Shown one piece after another: positions 16,886-25,336 of a stretch of DNA of 64,000 nucleotides. A model generated the notes under the pieces. The model did not search any database. It was not told the DNA's origin and saw only the letters and a program-made list of their open reading frames with translations. Both the position numbers and the translations under genes were made by a program. Every line of letters begins with the position of its first letter. Positions within the stretch are counted from its first letter, which is position 1. Source of the DNA: Firm-04 sp964392175 (GTDB lineage: Bacteria; Bacillota; Clostridia; Oscillospirales; Ruminococcaceae); assembly GCA_964392175.1 (NCBI GenBank), contig CAYMOJ010000002.1, positions 1 to 64,000 on the forward strand. The letters run 5' to 3'.

Positions 16886-17419
16886 TTATCCCTGCAACTG
16901 CGTATGCAGTGCCTTGAGCCGCAATTTCAGGCTGTTATCGATACGTGTATCACCGTACTGTACGATCACGCCACCCAGAATCGAACGGTCGATATGTTCT
17001 TCGACGCGCACGTTTTTTTGCAGCTTGTGTGATAGCTTTTCTGTCAGACGATCAAGCTGCTGAGGCGTGAGTGCGACAGCGGTAGTGACGGTTACGGCAA
17101 CAGTATTCTCATAGGTGAGCATTTTGGCATCAAAGGCGTCAGCAATTTCGCTGATATATGCCACACGGTTGCGCACGATGAGCATTTGCAGCAGGCGTGG
17201 TACGAGCCCTTCGGTGCCAAATGCCTGTTGTGCCAGTGCAATACGTTCCTCCACGCTCACTGTGGGCAAAGAAAGCAATCTGGTGTAATCGGGGTAAAGC
17301 GAAAACAGCACAGCGCAGTGCCGCAGCGCTTCACGAGTAGCACGCAGTATGGAATCGCCTTCTTCTTCCGCGACGGCAAACAGTGCACCCGCGTAGACGG
17401 TACCGATCTCCGTATTCAT
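16886..17419 (-). CDS. atpH: ATP synthase delta subunit (OSCP)
   Basis: The 177-residue protein has the normal OSCP/delta layout, starting YAGALFAVAEEEGD with the helical N-terminal domain that binds the alpha N-termini, and a C-terminal domain ending DRSILGGVIVQYGDTRIDNSLKLRLK, the family signature. It connects the peripheral stalk to F1. It overlaps atpF by 4 bases. Confidence 0.95.
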   Translation of the reverse strand: MNTEIGTVYAGALFAVAEEEGDSILRATREALRHCAVLFSLYPDYTRLLSLPTVSVEERIALAQQAFGTEGLVPRLLQMLIVRNRVAYISEIADAFDAKMLTYENTVAVTVTTAVALTPQQLDRLTEKLSHKLQKNVRVEEHIDRSILGGVIVQYGDTRIDNSLKLRLKALHTQLQG

Positions 17420-17913
17420 TCCACGTCCTCCACACCGTCAATGAACTCGTCGATGAGTCTTGCGTGGTCTTCAGGATGAATCTCACGCGCCATGATCTGT
17501 TCTGCGACCAACACCGCCAAGTCAGAGACCTCACTGCGCAGTTCTTTCGCGGCACGACGTTTTTCGCGCTCCAGTTCATCGGCGTTCTGCTGCATCACGG
17601 CAGCGGCATCCGCCTTTGCCTCGGCAACGATCTCATCGGCGCGGCGCTGTGCCTGCCGGGTTGCCTTGCGCAGCATCTCCGCAGATTCTTCCTTGGCTGT
17701 AGCGAGCTTTTCCTCGTACTCCGCCTTGGCGTGTTCCGCAGCAGATCTGGCATCCTCCGCGTCTTGCAGCGATTGATCCACTGCCTGCTTTCGCTGATCA
17801 AGCACCGCATTGACGGGCTTGAACAGAAAATGCTTCAGACCGAAAAACAGGATCATCGTATTGATGAGCGTGAACAGTATCGTACCGACATCAATGGACA
17901 AAAAATCCAGCAT
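17416..17913 (-). CDS. atpF: ATP synthase Fo b subunit
   Basis: A 165-residue peripheral-stalk protein. One N-terminal membrane helix (DVGTILFTLINTMILFFGLKHF) is followed by a long charged coiled coil rich in Ala, Glu, Lys and Arg to the C-terminus. It overlaps atpH (ATGA) and lies 50 bases after atpE. No second b-type gene is present, so the stalk should be a homodimer. Confidence 0.95.
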   Translation of the reverse strand: MLDFLSIDVGTILFTLINTMILFFGLKHFLFKPVNAVLDQRKQAVDQSLQDAEDARSAAEHAKAEYEEKLATAKEESAEMLRKATRQAQRRADEIVAEAKADAAAVMQQNADELEREKRRAAKELRSEVSDLAVLVAEQIMAREIHPEDHARLIDEFIDGVEDVE

Positions 17914-17963
17914 AATGCAGTCTTTCCTTCCGTAGCTTTATCTGGTGATATGCGAAACTCGGA

Positions 17964-18215
17964 TCAGGTAAAGGGCTTTAAGAACATCAGCAGCAATGCG
18001 ACGATCAAACCATAAATACCGGTAGATTCCGCAACGGCACAGCCAACGAACATCGTACGGGTCACCGCACCGGATGCTTCCGGCTGTCGTGCGATGGCCT
18101 CACACGCCTTACCAACGGCATAGCCTTCGCCAATGCCGGGGCCGATACCGGCGATCATAGCCAGTCCTGCACCAATAGCAGAGCCTGCCAACACGATTGC
18201 TTCACTCATTTCCAT
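17964..18215 (-). CDS. atpE: ATP synthase Fo c subunit with two-carboxylate, Na+-type ion site
   Basis: The 83-residue rotor-ring subunit forms two helices joined by the polar loop ARQPEA. The ion-site residues point to sodium: Glu63, Ser64, Thr65 and Tyr68 in AESTGIY, plus a second carboxylate Glu30 in GIGEGYA where the Ilyobacter Na+ enzyme has Gln32. The spacing of 33 residues between the two Glu matches the E32/E65 pair described for the Fusobacterium nucleatum c-ring. Ion specificity is therefore probably Na+, by family comparison and not by measurement. I start at the ATG at 18215, eight bases after GGAGG; the frame upstream has no homology. Confidence 0.96.
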   Translation of the reverse strand: MEMSEAIVLAGSAIGAGLAMIAGIGPGIGEGYAVGKACEAIARQPEASGAVTRTMFVGCAVAESTGIYGLIVALLLMFLKPFT

Positions 18216-18271
18216 AATCAATACCTCCGCAATTGTTGATTGATATATTACGGCTGATTGCCGCAAATAGT

Positions 18272-19030
18272 TTATGCTTCGTCTTCAGCAGGACCGGCAT
18301 TGCTGATGAATACCATGGTGAGCATCACGAAGATGAATGCCTGCATGAAGCCGGAGAAGAGATCAAAGTAAACCGACAGCACCGCAGGGATGCCGATGGT
18401 AAACAATGGGATATCCAAGCCGATGATGTGGGAAAGCCCCGTCAGCCCATAATACAGCAGTGCCGTGATGACCGCACCGCCTGCGATATTGCCAAAGTGA
18501 CGCAGTGCCATAGAAACAGGTGTGGCAACTTCGCTGAGAATATTGATCGGCAGCATGACGGGAACAGGCTCCGTAAAGCTTTTCAGCCAACCACCAACGC
18601 CGTTGAACCGGATCTTCGTGGCAGTGATGAGGACAAAGGTGATCGCCGCCCAAGTTGCCAGCACAGAAAAATCTGAGGTAACGGCGCGTAGCCCAAGCAT
18701 ACTGATCAAGCTGCCGCAGATGGAGAACGCAAAAATTGTGGCGATGTATGGCGTCATGAACATCCAGCGTTTGCCCATGGTATCTTGTACCAGATCGCGC
18801 ACGGCTTCTACAAGCATTTCAGCAATGACCTGCCGTTTGGAGATGTTTTTCACTGTTAGCCCACGGGTGAGAAAGCGACACACACCCAGAATGATCGCAA
18901 TCACAAGCCATTGCAGCACGATGGTTTCGGTAAAATGGATGGTAATGCCAAACACCTCGAAGGATGCGATGATCTTAGGCCCGGATACCGTCAGTTCCGA
19001 GGAGCCTTGTAAAAACGATGGAATCGCCAT
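18272..19030 (-). CDS. atpB: ATP synthase Fo a subunit
   Basis: The stator channel subunit, 252 residues with five to six membrane helices. The essential arginine lies in the fourth-helix motif SMALRHFGNIAGG, and the last helices carry the conserved FDLFSGFMQAFIFVMLTMVFIS. It provides the ion half-channels facing the c-ring. The start is not fully settled: GTG at 19045 overlaps the ribosome site, so I use ATG 19030, which is 14 bases from AGGAG and slightly far. Confidence 0.95.
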   Translation of the reverse strand: MAIPSFLQGSSELTVSGPKIIASFEVFGITIHFTETIVLQWLVIAIILGVCRFLTRGLTVKNISKRQVIAEMLVEAVRDLVQDTMGKRWMFMTPYIATIFAFSICGSLISMLGLRAVTSDFSVLATWAAITFVLITATKIRFNGVGGWLKSFTEPVPVMLPINILSEVATPVSMALRHFGNIAGGAVITALLYYGLTGLSHIIGLDIPLFTIGIPAVLSVYFDLFSGFMQAFIFVMLTMVFISNAGPAEDEA

Positions 19031-19041
19031 ATGGGTAATTG

Positions 19042-19473
19042 TCACTCCTTTGGGATGTTTTTCGTGGGGAGCTTCATGTTGTCGGTGACTATTTGTTTTT
19101 CAGGCAACAGTGCACCGACAGTGTAGATGATGCGTGGATACAGTAACGGTATGGCTGCGCCCAGCCCTGCAATCGGGCGGTAGCGGTAGGCAGCTGTAAA
19201 AGCGATCCCTATGATTATCAGCCGCAGGCAATAGCTTGCAAGATAGCGTTTGTCGTGCGCACCTGTTTGCTTGGCGTACTCCGCAATCTTCAGTGCGGTT
19301 CTGCTCAGCAGCCACATGGAGAAAAGCATCGCAGCTGTACCGAGGGCAAGCCCCACGGCGAAGGGCAACTTCAACCCCAAAACCACAACGCTGATGCCGT
19401 AGGCAACGATATCCAGTATGAGTGACCATTTTGCCATGTGCAGCAAATCTTTTTTTAAAAGCTCTGCTTCCAC
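19042..19473 (-). CDS. atpI: ATP synthase subunit I (AtpI-like)
   Basis: The 143-residue membrane protein has four hydrophobic segments and stands first in the atp operon, where AtpI/subunit I is normally found. AtpI assists assembly of the c-ring in some organisms, including those with Na+ enzymes. The start is a GTG at 19473 (VEAELLKKDLLHMAKWS) eight bases after AAAGGCAGG; ATG codons further upstream would precede the promoter. Sequence conservation in this family is weak, so the call leans on topology and position. Confidence 0.8.
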   Translation of the reverse strand: MEAELLKKDLLHMAKWSLILDIVAYGISVVVLGLKLPFAVGLALGTAAMLFSMWLLSRTALKIAEYAKQTGAHDKRYLASYCLRLIIIGIAFTAAYRYRPIAGLGAAIPLLYPRIIYTVGALLPEKQIVTDNMKLPTKNIPKE

Positions 19474-19501
19474 TGATCGCACCTGCCTTTCTACACCTAA
19501 T

Positions 19502-19510
19502 AGTATACCA
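19502..19510 (-). promoter_or_regulatory. Extended -10 promoter of the atp operon
   Basis: On the minus strand TGGTATACT is an extended -10 element about 30 bases before the atpI start. No good -35 is visible. It is the only candidate promoter found for the nine-gene operon. Confidence 0.5.
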
Positions 19511-19643
19511 GAAATCTTCAAGAAATGGAATAGCTTCACTGAAATTTTACGCAAAATTTCACATTGGAGGTTTGTGATGGTAGGAAAATATCGGTGCTTC
19601 TTGCATTTTTTCCCAAAGCATGATATAATGCAAGAGGATTCGG

Positions 19644-20144
19644 TCATTCCTCCGGGCAGATCATGACAGCGGGTGGTCTTTGCTTCTTTTTTTGTCTGCG
19701 GAGGATGAGCATGAGGATACCCAAAGCGACCGGGAAAGCTGTTAGGAAGCCACCGATGCGCAGCTGCTTGGCAGTGGTTTCAAAATCTACAATGCGGGTT
19801 TGGGGATGCTTACTGTCGTAGTACATGGTTAGGATATCCCCGATCTGCAGTGTGCTTTGCGATGATGTGGTGCAGGTCGCGCCGAGTTTTTCCTTGGCTT
19901 TGGCATCAATCGGCTCCAGCGTGATGACGTCTTGATGGGTGTTTGCGTCCGTTGGCGTAATGCTTGTGACGCACACAGGCACTGCTGTGTACGCATTTTT
20001 TGCGGTTTGTAGCGTGTGATGTTCCCACAGACCCAGTGAAAGCATCAGAATGCCGTAGCACATCGCACCGATGCATATAATGGCAAACACAATGCGGATG
20101 ATCTTGCGAAAAAGCGGTGCAAAAGCTGCTCGATTGCTGTTCAT
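19644..20144 (-). CDS. DUF3592 domain membrane protein
   Basis: Function unknown. The 166-residue protein has an N-terminal helix (IIRIVFAIICIGAMCYGILMLSLG), an extracytoplasmic beta-rich domain with LQIGDILTMYYDSKHPQTRIV, and a C-terminal helix (GGFLTAFPVALGILMLIL) before a basic tail. The GD.(V/L).V.YD..NP pattern and the two-helix frame are typical of DUF3592. I start at ATG 20144, eight bases after GGGGGA; an earlier ATG at 20180 lies almost at the transcription start. Promoter TTGCGC (20216-20221), 17 bases, TATAAT (20193-20198) on the minus strand. Confidence 0.7.
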   Translation of the reverse strand: MNSNRAAFAPLFRKIIRIVFAIICIGAMCYGILMLSLGLWEHHTLQTAKNAYTAVPVCVTSITPTDANTHQDVITLEPIDAKAKEKLGATCTTSSQSTLQIGDILTMYYDSKHPQTRIVDFETTAKQLRIGGFLTAFPVALGILMLILRRQKKKQRPPAVMICPEE

Positions 20145-20192
20145 CTTTGGTTTCCCCCAATGCAGTTTGGCTTTTTTCATCTGTATGAAATC

Positions 20193-20221
20193 ATTATATC
20201 ATATTTTTTTGCATCGCGCAA
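20193..20221 (-). promoter_or_regulatory. Promoter of the DUF3592 gene
   Basis: Minus strand TTGCGC (20216-20221), 17 bases, TATAAT (20193-20198). Confidence 0.6.
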
Positions 20222-20299
20222 GTAGCGCGCACAAAGTGGGATTTCTTGTTCACGATAGAGCTTGGCGGTGCATCTGCTTGAAAAAGAGGAGGACTTTTT

Positions 20300-21631
20300 A
20301 TGCAAACCAAACAGTTTCGTATGGTAGCCACACTGGTGGCAACCGCTGCCGGTGCTACAGCCGTGCCGATTGTGCAGGGCACTGCAATGGCAACACCATC
20401 CCCCATTATTAATCGCAATGGCGCGGTGTATTCCGATCAGCAATCTACTGCCTATGCTGCTTGCAACGATATTTACTATGATGCATGGCGAGGCAACGAG
20501 GGCAGCTACCTGGCGTTTGATCTTTCCGCTGTGCCAGCCACAGAGCGCGAGCTGGTTGACTTTGCATGGTATTCTACCGCATGGAACAGCTATGATTACA
20601 CTGTAAAAAACGAAAATGGTCAGCAAGCACCTGCGGCGTATACCATTTCGGTGAATGCCGCTGAGGGCGGCAGCTACCCAACGGAGGGCTGGGTGGAAGT
20701 GATAAAGGTCACCGATAATGTATATCACTCCCGTCAGCATCTGGTGGAGCTGGCCGGTTATCAATGGGTGCAGATTACCATTGATGAAGCCATGAGCGGT
20801 GGTAGCGTATCGTTGAATGTGGATATTCACAACTGTGCAGCGGGCGTAGATAGCTGGATTTTTTACGGTGATAGCATCACGGCGGGCGGTATGACAACTT
20901 TTTCTACCGGAGACGGCAATTTTGCAGATCATATTCATGCGCTCAACGCCGACTATTATCCTGCACAGGAAAACGGCGGCATTGGAGGAATTTTTAGTAC
21001 CGATGGCAAAAACAATATTGATCGTTGGCTTGCAGATTTTCCCGGTACTTATGTCAGTATTGCCTATGGTACCAATGATTGCTGGGGGAATCAGACGGGT
21101 GCGGCAAAGTATTATGAGAATCTTGCTTATATGATAGAGGCAATTCAGGCGGCAGGTAAGATTGCTGTTCTGCCAACCATACCGTATTCGACCGAATCCG
21201 GCATCATACCCTATATCGAAAGTTATAACGCACAGGTGTACGCGATCTATGAGGCATACCCCGATGTGGTAAAAGGCCCCGATTTTTATACGATCATCCG
21301 GGAGAACCCATCCTATCTCAGCAGCGATGGTGTGCACCCCAATAGTGATGGCTATAATGCCATGCGCAAGATCTGGGCAGAAACAGTCTATGAGAATATC
21401 TACACGGCAGAAAAAACGTCCACTATGCCGATGGCAGGGGATGTCAATGAAGATGGCGCGCTGTCTATGGCGGATATTGTCTGCTTTGCGAAGCATCTTA
21501 CAGGGGACACCCCTCTGACGACCGACAATTGGCGCATTACAGCAGATTTGAACAGTGACAATGTACTGGATGCAGAGGATTATACATTGGTCAAGCGTGC
21601 GGTGTTGCTCATTACGCCTATGCCGTTGTGA
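20300..21631 (+). CDS. Cellulosomal SGNH/GDSL esterase with dockerin
   Basis: A secreted 443-residue protein with a signal peptide (first 30 or so residues). Residues 35 to about 185 form a beta-rich accessory domain. The SGNH hydrolase domain follows, with catalytic Ser in FYGDSITAGG, the oxyanion-hole Asn in AYGTNDCWG, and Asp and His in SSDGVHPNSDGY. Such enzymes remove acetyl groups from xylan or related polysaccharides, so an acetylesterase role in plant-wall breakdown is likely. The C-terminal dockerin repeats (AGDVNEDGALSMADI and ADLNSDNVLDAEDY) differ from those of the other three enzymes here. ATG at 20300 follows GAGGAGG. Confidence 0.88.
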   Translation: MQTKQFRMVATLVATAAGATAVPIVQGTAMATPSPIINRNGAVYSDQQSTAYAACNDIYYDAWRGNEGSYLAFDLSAVPATERELVDFAWYSTAWNSYDYTVKNENGQQAPAAYTISVNAAEGGSYPTEGWVEVIKVTDNVYHSRQHLVELAGYQWVQITIDEAMSGGSVSLNVDIHNCAAGVDSWIFYGDSITAGGMTTFSTGDGNFADHIHALNADYYPAQENGGIGGIFSTDGKNNIDRWLADFPGTYVSIAYGTNDCWGNQTGAAKYYENLAYMIEAIQAAGKIAVLPTIPYSTESGIIPYIESYNAQVYAIYEAYPDVVKGPDFYTIIRENPSYLSSDGVHPNSDGYNAMRKIWAETVYENIYTAEKTSTMPMAGDVNEDGALSMADIVCFAKHLTGDTPLTTDNWRITADLNSDNVLDAEDYTLVKRAVLLITPMPL

Positions 21632-21639
21632 GGTATGCT

Positions 21640-22047
21640 ATGAAAAATGCGAAAATCGCCGTTTCCCTGCTGCTGTGTGGAAGCATCCTCTGCGGCTGTG
21701 GTGAGGAAAATGAAATGCAGTACATCAAAACCAGCGTCATGTACGAAACCTTCTACGATATGTATTCCGATCCGGATGCGTATCTTGGCAAGCAGTACCA
21801 TATGGTCGGGGAACTGTATGTGCATGACGATACAGACAACGACGAAACGATTTATTCCGTGTACTGCGAACAGGATGGTGCAGGCTTAGGGCTTGAACTG
21901 GATTGGGACAATTTTGATGGTCTTGTGGCTGGGGATATCATTACCGTGGAGGGAAAATTGGAACAGGATTCCGGCACATATCACGGCAATGAGGTAGAAT
22001 ATCTGGTGTTGCGCGTGACCATGCTCGAAAAAAGAAATGACGCGTAA
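21640..22047 (+). CDS. Small putative lipoprotein
   Basis: No function recognised. The 135-residue protein has a lipoprotein signal peptide ending in LCGSILCGC. The mature part is acidic and ends with AGDIITVEGKLEQDSGTYHG followed by a beta strand, suggesting a small OB-fold-like domain. ATG at 21640 follows TGAGGT, which includes the esterase stop codon; a GTG at 21628 overlapping that stop is also in frame. The eight-base spacing suggests co-transcription with the esterase, but any role in polysaccharide breakdown is a guess. Confidence 0.65.
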   Translation: MKNAKIAVSLLLCGSILCGCGEENEMQYIKTSVMYETFYDMYSDPDAYLGKQYHMVGELYVHDDTDNDETIYSVYCEQDGAGLGLELDWDNFDGLVAGDIITVEGKLEQDSGTYHGNEVEYLVLRVTMLEKRNDA

Positions 22048-22382
22048 CCCTTCTCTGAAAATCAGCAATATGCACAGAGAACAGGCATTGTCTTTGGTGA
22101 ATTATCCCAAAAAATAATGCGTGTTATGGATAGGTTCTTGACATTTCGCATGATATGTGCTATGATATTATAGGGATAAGGGCGATATCATCGCTTGGAA
22201 TCCTTGGCAAAATATATATCATACGGAGAATATACGGGACATCAACACACTGAACACACGATACCATAAACCATGCTTTGATTTGTGGGGTTTCCAACGA
22301 AATGGAAAGAGATGCCTGTTCGGTATGCGAACTGCATCTGTGAGGCGCGTGCCTTGCAATGCCGTTGAGAGGAGGAAAACCT
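22048..22382 (+). promoter_or_regulatory. Promoter and structured 210-base leader of the Thr-rich protein gene
   Basis: No gene is seen here. A promoter TTGACA (22138-22143), 17 bases, TATGAT (22161-22166) starts a long leader. It contains TTTCC/GGAAA (22291-22295 with 22304-22308) and a nested hairpin, AGATGC (22310-22315) with GCATCT (22334-22339) enclosing GTTCG/CGAAC (22318-22322 with 22328-22332). I cannot assign a riboswitch class. 22048-22137 holds nothing I can support. Confidence 0.55.
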
Positions 22383-23444
22383 ATGTATAACACACCCGAT
22401 AAACATCGTAAAAACATCGATGGACGCTCTAAATTTGATTTCTCTGATATCGATCACCTCGACCGCGCGACAGAAGCCTTCATGAAAGAACAGCGGAAGG
22501 CTTTGGGGCATCGTGCCGTAAATTTGGACGCTGTGGCGGAGCAGGGAAAGCGCGCATTGGTTTTTGTGGTACTGGGTGCCGTTTTTGTAACGGCATTGGT
22601 GGCAGGGATTCGCTTTGGCTTTTCCGATGATGCACTGCGCGACCCAAACACGTCGGCAAGCGATTCTTTTGCGGAATCAAGCACCAACCAGACCACCGAT
22701 GGGAGCAGCAATGACCAATCCAAAAACGATGCCAACGGTGCAGCAACGACCGCTACGACCACCAACACGGAGTCGGTGACCTCTGCGACGACGGAGCCAA
22801 CCACCGACCAGGCAGGCCCCGCGCTTTCTACCGCGCTACCCCAATTGACCGATAGCGACATCGTGATACTGACAACGATTTCAACGGCTGACACGAGCCA
22901 GAGCGTGACTGCATCGGTGGGAACTACAACGCGGAGTACTACCACAACACCCAAGACCACCACAGCTACGACAACATCAACACCGAAAAAGTCTACCAGC
23001 ACTACCCCGACCGCAACTTCGACCACTACGCGCCGCTCAACTACTACGACTACTACGCGCCGGTCAACTACTACTACGACAACCACGACCACCACAACAA
23101 CCACCACTACAACGACAACCGCGAAGAAAGCAAATCTGACAGTAAAACGAGTGGCATGGCGCGGATGCGAACAACTGGACGATGGCAGTTTCCGCGTGAT
23201 GGTGCAAGTGGAACTGCGAAACACGGGCAATGCGGCTGCATCCAATGTTGAGACGACAGTTCAGGTGAATAATTGCACCTGGGTTTATACTGAGAGTGAT
23301 GGCTGGAACTCGCAGATCGTTGGAGGGCGTCCGGTAGCAGATTATAGTGGCACGGTTGCCCCCAATGAAGAAGCCAAGGTGGTACTGTACTTTCTCACAA
23401 ATCGGTATGTTTCCAGCTGTTCGGCAAGCTGTACGTTCCAATGA
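22383..23444 (+). CDS. Membrane-anchored Thr-rich protein with CARDB-like C-terminal domain
   Basis: The 353-residue protein has a charged cytoplasmic N-terminus (about 55 residues), a single membrane helix (ALVFVVLGAVFVTALVAGI), and an outside region rich in Ser and Thr that passes into nearly pure Thr stretches at about residues 180-250. The last 100 residues (from LTVKRVAWRGCEQ) form a predicted beta-sandwich with ELRNTGNAAASNVETTVQVN, as in CARDB-like adhesion domains, with paired cysteines near the end. The Thr-rich part looks like a glycosylated surface stalk. ATG 22383 follows AGGAGG. It carries no dockerin, so a surface display or sensing role is possible but unproven. Confidence 0.65.
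   Translation: MYNTPDKHRKNIDGRSKFDFSDIDHLDRATEAFMKEQRKALGHRAVNLDAVAEQGKRALVFVVLGAVFVTALVAGIRFGFSDDALRDPNTSASDSFAESSTNQTTDGSSNDQSKNDANGAATTATTTNTESVTSATTEPTTDQAGPALSTALPQLTDSDIVILTTISTADTSQSVTASVGTTTRSTTTTPKTTTATTTSTPKKSTSTTPTATSTTTRRSTTTTTTRRSTTTTTTTTTTTTTTTTTTAKKANLTVKRVAWRGCEQLDDGSFRVMVQVELRNTGNAAASNVETTVQVNNCTWVYTESDGWNSQIVGGRPVADYSGTVAPNEEAKVVLYFLTNRYVSSCSASCTFQ
22920..23128 (+). repeat. Low-complexity ACN (Thr codon) tract
   Basis: Repeated ACT/ACC/ACG/ACA codons encode poly-Thr. The mixed synonymous codons limit slippage but the tract may still vary in length between strains. Confidence 0.85.
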
Positions 23445-23476
23445 GTGCGCCTTGTAACGCATCAGATATATACAAG

Positions 23477-23515
23477 AAGCCATGCTCCTTATGTTGTGGG
23501 AGCATGGCTTTCCGT
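23477..23515 (+). terminator. Terminator of the Thr-rich protein gene
   Basis: AAGCCATGCTCC (23477-23488) pairs with GGGAGCATGGCTT (23498-23510). The T-tract is weak (TCCGTTT). Confidence 0.6.
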
Positions 23516-23547
23516 TTATCAGGAAGCTTTGTGAAGCATTTCAGAAA

Positions 23548-23583
23548 CAAAAAGGGGAAAGCGAACAAGGACGCTTTCCCCTC
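23548..23583 (-). terminator. Terminator of the GH5 gene
   Basis: AGGGGAAAGCG (23553-23563) pairs perfectly with CGCTTTCCCCT (23572-23582). On the minus strand the stem is followed by TTTTTGTTT. Confidence 0.8.
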
Positions 23584-23635
23584 AAAATATGATTGCATTT
23601 TTTGTTACCATGCTTCGCGTATCTCTGGTAAAGGT

Positions 23636-25306
23636 TTATTCAACCGGTAGCCCTGCGATCATTTTTAACACCAAGATGGCATCCGCAGCATCCATGGCAC
23701 CGTCCTCGTTGACATCTCCATTGCGGATACCTGCATCGCTCACTGTTATGGCGAGATCCTCTGCGACATAGCGATTGAGCAGGATCACATCGTCAATCTT
23801 GACATAGCCGTCGCAGTTCACGTCGCCGAGTAGCAGATCGGTGGTGGTAGTGGTGGTAGTAGTGGTCGTCTGCGCGGAGGTGGTATTGTCGGTGCCACCA
23901 TAGTAATCCCCAAGGGATTGACCGTTTGCGCCCAGTGCTACTTCGTGATCAAGGCTGATATACACGCCCGCTTCATCTTGCCAGAGTGCAGGCTCTACGA
24001 ACGCGTATTTTTCTTCATCCCATGTGCCAAAGTTATCATACACCAGACCGCCCGTATCGCCGGAGTTTTCGTTAAAGCACCAGAAAGTGTGATGAATTTT
24101 GTTCTCAATCATCAGATCACGCAATGCGATCATCCATGCGCGATTTCTACCGTCGGTATCGTGCTCCTCATCAAGAAATCCGCCCCATTCGCCCATGAGC
24201 AGCGGCGCAATGTTCTGGTCGTAGATATAAAACCAGTTATCGTACCAGCAGTCATCCATCAGAGATTCCTGCGTAAAGCCCTCATAGAACCATGTTTGCT
24301 CATATACCAGCGGCCCGTAATCGTGGGGGGAGTACACAAGCTGACTTTGGTACTCGCCCAAATCAATGGGGAGATCCGCCACGCCGCGGAAGTTGCCACC
24401 CCACCATGTATGATGGTAGTAGCTATAAGGGTAGCGGGAGTAGTCAATGTTTTGGGAAGTCCAGTCGGCACCATCCTCAAACTTTGGGTAGACCTCTACG
24501 CCCTCGACCAGAATCAGCAGGTTGGGGTTGATGTGCAGCACAGCGGCAGCTGCCTGTTCTGCGGCATATTTCCAGTTGTTGGCATCGGTGGAATCATCCC
24601 ATTTTGCCATGAGGTCGGGCGTATCGGCAGTGCCATGCGGTTCATTTTTCAGGTCAATGGCGATGATCGTATCATCGTTTTTGTAGTAGTCGGTGAACCA
24701 TTCCAGTGCTTCGATCCAGTCTTCGGTTGTGTACTGGTCGGTGTACCACAGGCTGACCTGATGCCCTGCCGATGCGGTTTCTGCGCTGTGGATGTCGATG
24801 AAGATCTTCAGCCCCAATTCGCGGCACCATTTTACGGCGTAGTTCCAGATATCGAAGCTGTACATACAGGTACCGCCCTCAACGCCCTCCAGGGTCAGCT
24901 CGGGGTTCGAGTAAGTGTTTACTTTGATCAGTTCATCCGGCTCATTGTTCTTCCAGCCTAACAGGAGCTGCGTGGACATCGGTACGCGCAGCACATTGAA
25001 GCCGTGGTCGGCGATCTGCGTAAGCATATCGTGCATATTTTGCGACCACACGCCATCGAATACTTGGCTGCCTACATTATATCCGAACCAGTTACAACCG
25101 GTCAACCAGACGGGATTGCCTGCCGAATCCACGATCTGATTGCCTTCTACATGAAGCCAGTCATCCTGCGTATTGTAGGTGATACCCGTATCCGGATCGG
25201 TGTAGGTATCTGCTGCTACAGGCATTGCTGTTGATGTGTTACAAAGCAACATGGTGACGGCGGTTGCGGCTGCCGTCAAGGAATTCCGCTTTTGCAGACC
25301 TTTCAT
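23636..25306 (-). CDS. Cellulosomal GH5 endoglucanase with dockerin
   Basis: A 556-residue secreted enzyme with a signal peptide (residues 1 to about 32) and a single GH5 barrel. The acid/base is Glu222 in DLKNEPHG and the nucleophile Glu373 in MGEWGGF; the substrate-binding strand GFNVLRVPMS is also present. The most likely activity is endo-beta-1,4-glucanase on cellulose, though other beta-glucans cannot be excluded. A Ser/Thr linker with ten consecutive Thr leads to a dockerin whose repeats read GDVNCDGYVKIDDVILLNR and GDVNEDGAMDAADAILVL. ATG follows AAGGGGGA. There is no carbohydrate-binding module. Confidence 0.93.
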   Translation of the reverse strand: MKGLQKRNSLTAAATAVTMLLCNTSTAMPVAADTYTDPDTGITYNTQDDWLHVEGNQIVDSAGNPVWLTGCNWFGYNVGSQVFDGVWSQNMHDMLTQIADHGFNVLRVPMSTQLLLGWKNNEPDELIKVNTYSNPELTLEGVEGGTCMYSFDIWNYAVKWCRELGLKIFIDIHSAETASAGHQVSLWYTDQYTTEDWIEALEWFTDYYKNDDTIIAIDLKNEPHGTADTPDLMAKWDDSTDANNWKYAAEQAAAAVLHINPNLLILVEGVEVYPKFEDGADWTSQNIDYSRYPYSYYHHTWWGGNFRGVADLPIDLGEYQSQLVYSPHDYGPLVYEQTWFYEGFTQESLMDDCWYDNWFYIYDQNIAPLLMGEWGGFLDEEHDTDGRNRAWMIALRDLMIENKIHHTFWCFNENSGDTGGLVYDNFGTWDEEKYAFVEPALWQDEAGVYISLDHEVALGANGQSLGDYYGGTDNTTSAQTTTTTTTTTTDLLLGDVNCDGYVKIDDVILLNRYVAEDLAITVSDAGIRNGDVNEDGAMDAADAILVLKMIAGLPVE

Positions 25307-25336
25307 GAAAATCCCCCTTTTTTCACGGATATTGGA

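Noticed and set aside
22920..23128. Possible CRISPR or minisatellite in the ACN-rich stretch
   Set aside because: There are no spaced identical repeats; it is a coding Thr tract with mixed codons in frame.
22454..23245. Open frame of 263 codons opposite the Thr-rich gene, encoding long Val runs
   Set aside because: It is the complement of the ACN Thr tract, lacks a ribosome site, and the plus-strand gene has a promoter, AGGAGG site and sensible domains.
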